DNA from: Azospirillum sp. 412522
GTDB taxonomy: Bacteria; Pseudomonadota; Alphaproteobacteria; Azospirillales; Azospirillaceae
Direction: 5' to 3'
Assembly (NCBI RefSeq): GCF_019805165.1
Contig: NZ_RWIJ01000031.1
Location: forward strand, 1 to 64,000
DNA: 64,000 nucleotides
In this document: in pieces, positions 60,061 to 64,000 of the stretch
How positions within the stretch are numbered: position 1 is the first letter of the stretch
Layout of the letters: each line of letters opens with the position of its first letter
Position numbers and translations under genes: made by a program
The notes under the pieces: generated by a model
What the model saw: only the letters and a program-made list of their open reading frames with translations
Database searches by the model: none
What the model was told of the DNA's origin: nothing

Positions 60061-61536
60061 ATGAACGCCTTGCGGCGTCTGTCCGCCCCTGCCCTGGTCC
60101 TGGCCCTTCTGGCGGCGCTGGTCGCCGCCAAGCCCTGGCTGCACACCCATCTGGACCCCCTGGTCGGTCCGGTGCTGAGCGGCGGCTTCACCATCGCCGC
60201 CGCCTCGGCCGCGTGGCTGGTGGCGGCCTGGGGCGGGGCGCGGCTGATCGACCTGCTGGCGACCGGCAACGGCGGCCTCAACCCGGACGGCACGCCGCGG
60301 CCGCCGCGCATCCCGCGGCTGCTGGCCGACCTGCTACGCTTCTTCGTCTATGGCGTCGCGGTGCTGGCGATCCTGGCCTTCGTGCTGGAACAGCCGGTGA
60401 CGGGGCTGCTGGCGACCTCCGGCGTCGCCATCGCCGTGCTGGGCTTCGCGCTCCGCAACATGATCGCCGACATCTTCGCCGGCATCGCGCTGAACATCGA
60501 GCACCCCTACCGGATCGGCGACTGGCTGGAGCTGTCGCCCGGCGTGTCGGGGCGGGTGGACGAGATCAACTGGCGCGCCACCCGGCTGATCGCCGGCGAC
60601 GGCAGCGCCATCGTCGTGCCGAACGGCATCGTCGCCGGCAGCCGCTTCATCAACTACAGCCGCCCCAGCCCGGCCTTCCGCGGCAGCGTGCCGGTCCTGC
60701 TGGACCAGGAGGTGCCGGTGGAGCGCGCCAAGCGCATCCTCTTGTCGGCCATGCTCTGCGCCGATGGCGTGCTGCCCACCCCGCGGCCCGACGTGGTGGT
60801 GGAGGCGGTGACGCCCAACGGCGTCTCCTATCTGGCGCGCTATTGGCTGGATGATTTCGGACGGGTGGCGATGGTGCGCGACTCCGTGCTGGCGGCGGTG
60901 CTGGGCAACCTCGCCCGCGCCGGGATCGAGCCGGCCCGCCCCAAGCAGGAGGTCCGCCGCCGCCAGCCGGCATTGCCCGACACCGACACGCTGCGCCGCG
61001 GCCTGCTGCGGCAGCTGGAGTTGTTCGACCACTTCGACGACGAGGAGGTCGACGCGCTGGCCCTGGCGATGCGGCAGATCCATGTGCCCGCCGGCTCCGC
61101 CGCCGTCAGCCAGGGCGATGCCGGCGAATCGCTGTTCGTCATCGCCGAGGGCGTGTTCGACGTCCAGATCGCCGCCTCCGCCGACCTGGGGGCCGCTATG
61201 GGAGCCAACATGGGAGAGGGACAGCGGCCCGGGGTGATCCACCTGACGCGGCTGCGTCCGGGCGACCTGTTCGGCGAGATGTCGCTGCTGACCGGCCAGC
61301 CGCGCAGCGCGTCGGTCGTCGCCTGCACCGACGCGCTGGTGTTCGAGCTGTCCCGCGCCCATCTGGACCCGGTGCTGCGGCGCCGGCCGGAGCTGGCGGA
61401 GCGGCTGGCCGACCTGATGGCCGAGCGCCAGAGCCGCAACACCGCCGAGCGCAGCCGCCAGCAGGACGCCGCCCCGCCGCCGCCGGTGGAATCCCAGGCG
61501 CTGCTGGCCCGGCTGCGGGGGTTCTTCGGGCTTTAG
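60061..61536 (+). CDS. MscS-family channel fused to a cyclic-nucleotide-binding domain
   Basis: 491 residues. Four hydrophobic segments in the first ~150, ending in the pore-helix and beta-domain junction (VAIAVLGFALRNMIADIFAGIAL, then EHPYRIGDWLEL). The MscS beta domain follows (INWRATRLIAGDGSAIVVPNG). From about residue 335 a cNMP-binding barrel appears: FVIAEGVFDVQIAA, LRPGDLFGEMSLLTGQPRSASV. This domain order is that of cyclic-nucleotide-gated MscS-like channels. The stop codon lies inside the first unit of a 15-bp tandem repeat. Confidence 0.88.
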   Translation: MNALRRLSAPALVLALLAALVAAKPWLHTHLDPLVGPVLSGGFTIAAASAAWLVAAWGGARLIDLLATGNGGLNPDGTPRPPRIPRLLADLLRFFVYGVAVLAILAFVLEQPVTGLLATSGVAIAVLGFALRNMIADIFAGIALNIEHPYRIGDWLELSPGVSGRVDEINWRATRLIAGDGSAIVVPNGIVAGSRFINYSRPSPAFRGSVPVLLDQEVPVERAKRILLSAMLCADGVLPTPRPDVVVEAVTPNGVSYLARYWLDDFGRVAMVRDSVLAAVLGNLARAGIEPARPKQEVRRRQPALPDTDTLRRGLLRQLELFDHFDDEEVDALALAMRQIHVPAGSAAVSQGDAGESLFVIAEGVFDVQIAASADLGAAMGANMGEGQRPGVIHLTRLRPGDLFGEMSLLTGQPRSASVVACTDALVFELSRAHLDPVLRRRPELAERLADLMAERQSRNTAERSRQQDAAPPPPVESQALLARLRGFFGL

Positions 61537-61590
61537 CCAGGGGGGCTTTAGCCAGGGGGGCTTTAGCCAGGGGGGCTTTAGCCGGGGAGC
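61531..61590 (+). repeat. 15-bp tandem repeat, four units
   Basis: CTTTAGCCAGGGGGG repeated at 61531, 61546 and 61561, with a degenerate fourth unit at 61576-61590. The TAG in the first unit is the stop of the channel gene; each unit repeats TAG in the same frame. The repeat fills the whole gap to the convergent hisC gene and is a potential slippage site. Confidence 0.85.
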
Positions 61591-61591
61591 T

Positions 61592-62683
61592 TCAGGCCTT
61601 CAGGAAGTCCCTCAGCGCGTCGGCCACCGCGCGCATCTCCTGCTCCGTGCCGATGGTGATGCGCAGGCAGCTCGGCAGGCCGTAGGACGGCATCTGGCGG
61701 ACCAGGATGCCGCGGCCCTTCAGGAACTGCCGGGCGGCCTCGGCGTCGTCCTTGCCGGCCGGCTGGCCCTTGAAGTCGACCAGGACGAAGTTGGTGACGC
61801 TGGGGTGGACGGTCAGGCCCAGCTCCCGCACGGTGGCGGAGAACCAGTCGCGCCACTGCTCGTTGTGGCGGCGGGAGCGGTCGAGGAACTCGGCATCCTC
61901 CACCGCGGCGATGCCGGCGACATGGGCGGCGTTCGACACGTTGAAGGGACCGCGCACCCGGTTCAGCACGTCGACGATCCCGGCCGGGCCATAGCACCAG
62001 CCGATGCGCAGGGAACCCAGCGCGAAGATCTTCGAGAAGGTGCGGGTCATCACCACGTTGGGGAACTTCTCCACCAGCTCCTCGCCGGCGGTGTAGTCGT
62101 CCTTGTTCATGTATTCGGCATAGGCCGCGTCGATGACCAGGATGACGTCCGGCGGCAGGCCGGCATGCAGCCGCGCCACCTCAGACGCCGGCAGGTAGGT
62201 GCCGGTCGGGTTGTTCGGGTTGGCGAGGAAGACCAGACGGGTGCGCGGGGTGACGCGGGCCAGCAGGTTGTCGACGCTGGCGGTCAGCCCGTCCTCCGGC
62301 GCGGTCACCGGGGTGGCGCCGACCGACTTGGCGCCGATCGGGTACATCAGGAAGCCGTACTGCGAATACAGCACCTCGTCGCCCGGCCCGGCATAGGAAC
62401 GGATCAGCAGGCTGATGATCTCGTCCGAGCCGGCGCCGCAGACGATGCGGTCGGCGTCCAGGTTGAAGCGCTTGGCGATGGCGCCGCGCAGCGCCGCCGA
62501 CCCGCCGTCGGGATAGCGGTGCAGGGTCCCGGCCGCCGCCGCATAGGCGTCCATCGCCTTCGGGCTCGGCCCCAGCGCCCCTTCGTTGGAGGCGAGGCGG
62601 ATATGACCCTGATGCTCGCCGCCGACATAGGCGGCGATGTCGAGAATCCCCGGACGCGGCTGCGGGCCGTTCGGCTGGGTCAT
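61592..62683 (-). CDS. hisC: Histidinol-phosphate (or aromatic amino acid) aminotransferase
   Basis: 363-aa class I/II PLP enzyme: IRLASNEGALGPSPKAM, CGAGSDEIISLLIRSY, FLANPNNPTGTYLP, and the PLP lysine in TRTFSKIFALGSLRIGW. GGAAGG lies ahead of the start at 62683. The downstream position after a chorismate mutase gene suggests it serves tyrosine/phenylalanine formation as well as or instead of histidine synthesis, as HisC-type enzymes do in many alphaproteobacteria. Confidence 0.9.
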   Translation of the reverse strand: MTQPNGPQPRPGILDIAAYVGGEHQGHIRLASNEGALGPSPKAMDAYAAAAGTLHRYPDGGSAALRGAIAKRFNLDADRIVCGAGSDEIISLLIRSYAGPGDEVLYSQYGFLMYPIGAKSVGATPVTAPEDGLTASVDNLLARVTPRTRLVFLANPNNPTGTYLPASEVARLHAGLPPDVILVIDAAYAEYMNKDDYTAGEELVEKFPNVVMTRTFSKIFALGSLRIGWCYGPAGIVDVLNRVRGPFNVSNAAHVAGIAAVEDAEFLDRSRRHNEQWRDWFSATVRELGLTVHPSVTNFVLVDFKGQPAGKDDAEAARQFLKGRGILVRQMPSYGLPSCLRITIGTEQEMRAVADALRDFLKA

Positions 62684-62833
62684 GGTCTGCTTACCTTCCG
62701 ACAGAGTGGGATGGGCGTGTTTGGGAGGGGGTGGAACGGGATGGAACGGATCCGGCGCCGGTGTTCCGTCGCAGGATACGCGAGCGCAGCTTAAGGCAGG
62801 AGCCGGCCCGCCGGCTTGCCGCAAAAGCGCGTA

Positions 62834-63730
62834 TCAGCCCAGATGCAGCGGCACGGCATAGCCGCCGACGACGGTGACCCGGACCGGGATGTCGCCCGAG
62901 CGCTGCATCAGCCCGGCGAGGCGGGGGTCGGCCTGCCCGACGAAGTCGGCGACCTCGACCAGATGGATGGACGGCCCGCCGCCGCTCATTCCGGTGGCAT
63001 GGCCGGCCGGATGCCAGGTGCAGAAGCTGACCGGCGGCAGGCCGCAGGCCTCCAGCAGATCCTTCAGCCGGCCGCGGCTGAGGTCGCCGCCGATCTCGAT
63101 GCTCAGCAGCGTGCGGTCGTCGCCGGTCGCCTCGTGCGGGACGGCGGCGATGGCCAGCGCGTCGCGGTTCTCGCCGCGCGCGTTGCCGCGCCCGCCGAAG
63201 GGCAGACGCGCCACCACCTGCGGCCGGCCGGCGTCGGCCGACACCAGGAAACGCCACCAGGGATCCGAATCGTCCTCGGCCGGATAGGGCACCACGGCGA
63301 CGGTCGCCGTCCCCTCCGACACGGCACGCAGCGCCGCGGCCGGGGTGTTGACGGCGGTCATCGGCACGAAGCCGCCGAAATGGTCGCGGGCGACGTCCCA
63401 GAAACCGCGGCGGTCCTCCGGCGCGTAGACGGCGACGGCGAACGGTCCCTGCATGCGGGTGAAGGCGGTGATCATCTCGCGCCAGATGCGCACCACGACC
63501 TGGGCGGGGAAGGTTCCGGCATGGCGGGCCATCAGGCGCCGCAGGATCGTCGCCTCCCGCGCCGGGCGGAGGAACACCGGCTGCGCGCCTGCTTCCGCGG
63601 CGCCGTTGCCCTTGGCCGCCCCGATGCGTTCCACCACGGCGGCGCGGCGCATCAGCAGGTCATGGATCGCGTCGTCGATCTGGTCGATTTCGCGGCGCAA
63701 ATCGTCGAGCGGGGTCCGGGCGGAGGCCAT
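62834..63730 (-). CDS. Chorismate mutase with degenerate prephenate-dehydratase-like C-terminus
   Basis: 298 residues. Residues 1-95 are an AroQ chorismate mutase: LDDLRREIDQIDDAIHDLLMRR, then AREATILRRLMARHAG. The rest resembles a prephenate dehydratase plus ACT region (FAVAVYAPEDRRGFWDVARDHFG, ALRAVSEGTATVAVVPYP, RTLLSIEIGG), but the usual PIENS and TRF active-site motifs are not visible, so dehydratase activity is doubtful. It is expected to convert chorismate to prephenate in Phe/Tyr synthesis. hisC follows 150 bases downstream on the same strand. Confidence 0.82.
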   Translation of the reverse strand: MASARTPLDDLRREIDQIDDAIHDLLMRRAAVVERIGAAKGNGAAEAGAQPVFLRPAREATILRRLMARHAGTFPAQVVVRIWREMITAFTRMQGPFAVAVYAPEDRRGFWDVARDHFGGFVPMTAVNTPAAALRAVSEGTATVAVVPYPAEDDSDPWWRFLVSADAGRPQVVARLPFGGRGNARGENRDALAIAAVPHEATGDDRTLLSIEIGGDLSRGRLKDLLEACGLPPVSFCTWHPAGHATGMSGGGPSIHLVEVADFVGQADPRLAGLMQRSGDIPVRVTVVGGYAVPLHLG

Positions 63731-63800
63731 GGGTCACGAAGCCATTGAATGCAAAGCCGGATAGTAGTAGTCCGCATGCGCCGCGAAATCAAAGAAAACA

Positions 63801-63830
63801 TTGACACTCCGAAGGCCGGCTTCGTAGCTA
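63801..63830 (+). promoter_or_regulatory. Candidate promoter for the right-edge gene
   Basis: A consensus -35 TTGACA (63801-63806) with a weak -10 TAGCTA (63825-63830) after 18 bases, in the gap between the divergent chorismate mutase gene and the gene at 63941. The implied leader is about 105 bases and contains a short CGAAG/CTTCG hairpin near its start. Confidence 0.4.
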
Positions 63831-63940
63831 TACGCTCCCGTTCCGCCACAGCTCACCGACGGTTTCCGCCAAGGCGCCGCGGGGCTTGCATTTGGGCCGG
63901 ATTTCCGAAGGCCAGAACCGCTCTTAAGGCACGAAACGAC

Positions 63941-64000
63941 ATGTCCGCGCCGCTCCCCACCGCGCAGCAGCATCCCCCGGTCACCCCTGCGGCCGCCGAT
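63941..64000 (+). CDS. Right-edge partial gene, probably homoserine O-acetyltransferase MetX
   Basis: Only the first 20 codons are present (MSAPLPTAQQ...PAAAD), a low-complexity Ala/Pro-rich leader without motifs. The MetX guess rests on the frequent placement of metX-metW beside the chorismate mutase and hisC genes in Rhodospirillales, not on sequence. The ATG follows a purine-rich ACGAAACGAC. Confidence 0.35.
   Translation, partial: MSAPLPTAQQHPPVTPAAAD

Noticed and set aside
63835..63940. A SAM-II type riboswitch in the leader of the right-edge gene
   Set aside because: The leader has CTTGCA and GC-rich short pairings, but the order of stem and pseudoknot segments does not fit the SAM-II consensus I know. 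A covariance-model search (Rfam RF00521) would decide.

Overview
The window is a high-GC alphaproteobacterial chromosome or chromid segment. Gene content and protein style point to the Rhodospirillales, most likely an Azospirillum-like soil or plant-associated bacterium: a DUF2336 protein, an LdtR-like MarR regulator, a beta-alanine aminotransferase/mmsA pair, a NIT-ANTAR regulator, a BLUF photoreceptor and chorismate mutase next to hisC. The genus is inferred from style, not from a marker gene. No rRNA, tRNA, transposase, integrase, phage module or CRISPR array was seen.

Layout. 0.5-6.1 kb: a KefB-type antiporter convergent with a cysP-cysT-cysW-cysA sulfate importer. 6.4-13.6 kb: a small membrane protein, an unusual phosphoribosyltransferase-like/kinase-like fusion, a GT-B type glycosyltransferase-like protein, and on the opposite strand a divergent paralogue of the transcription-repair coupling factor Mfd. 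13.7-24.0 kb: seven minus-strand glycan genes, several with 4-bp stop/start overlaps: four glycosyltransferases, a methyltransferase, a polysaccharide pyruvyl transferase and a membrane-tail protein. Three of the seven carry a similar 'GWxxDP' accessory segment. 24.1-28.7 kb: an almost pure RTX-repeat protein and its type I secretion ATPase and adaptor, with an AT-rich gap between. 29.3-39.3 kb: galE, a MarR regulator, DUF2336, a LysR regulator divergent from a beta-alanine degradation pair, a NIT-ANTAR regulator and lldD.

39.3-46.9 kb: an HTH protein, a second copy of the GT-B-like family seen at 8.4 kb, a nucleotidyltransferase/metallophosphoesterase pair, and a LysR-controlled set of small oxidoreductases. 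47.0-53.5 kb: an Fe(III)/AfuABC-like ABC importer divergent from a TctD/TctE-like two-component system. 54.1-58.0 kb: a paoABC-type molybdenum aldehyde oxidoreductase. 58.1-64.0 kb: GFA-family, extensin-family, BLUF, MscS-cNMP fusion, hisC, a chorismate mutase with a prephenate-dehydratase-like tail, and the first 20 codons of a probable metX.

The most coherent system is the 13.7-28.7 kb block. Activated sugars would be assembled by the glycosyltransferases, modified by pyruvylation and methylation, and displayed near an RTX protein exported by the adjacent type I machinery; galE lies just beyond. The most novel-looking proteins are the PRTase-like/kinase-like fusion with its glycosyltransferase partner, the two-copy GT family, the Mfd paralogue, and the degenerate prephenate-dehydratase tail on the chorismate mutase. 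Two loci (49.7-50.0 kb and 54.0-54.1 kb) carry inverted pairs of extragenic palindromic elements.
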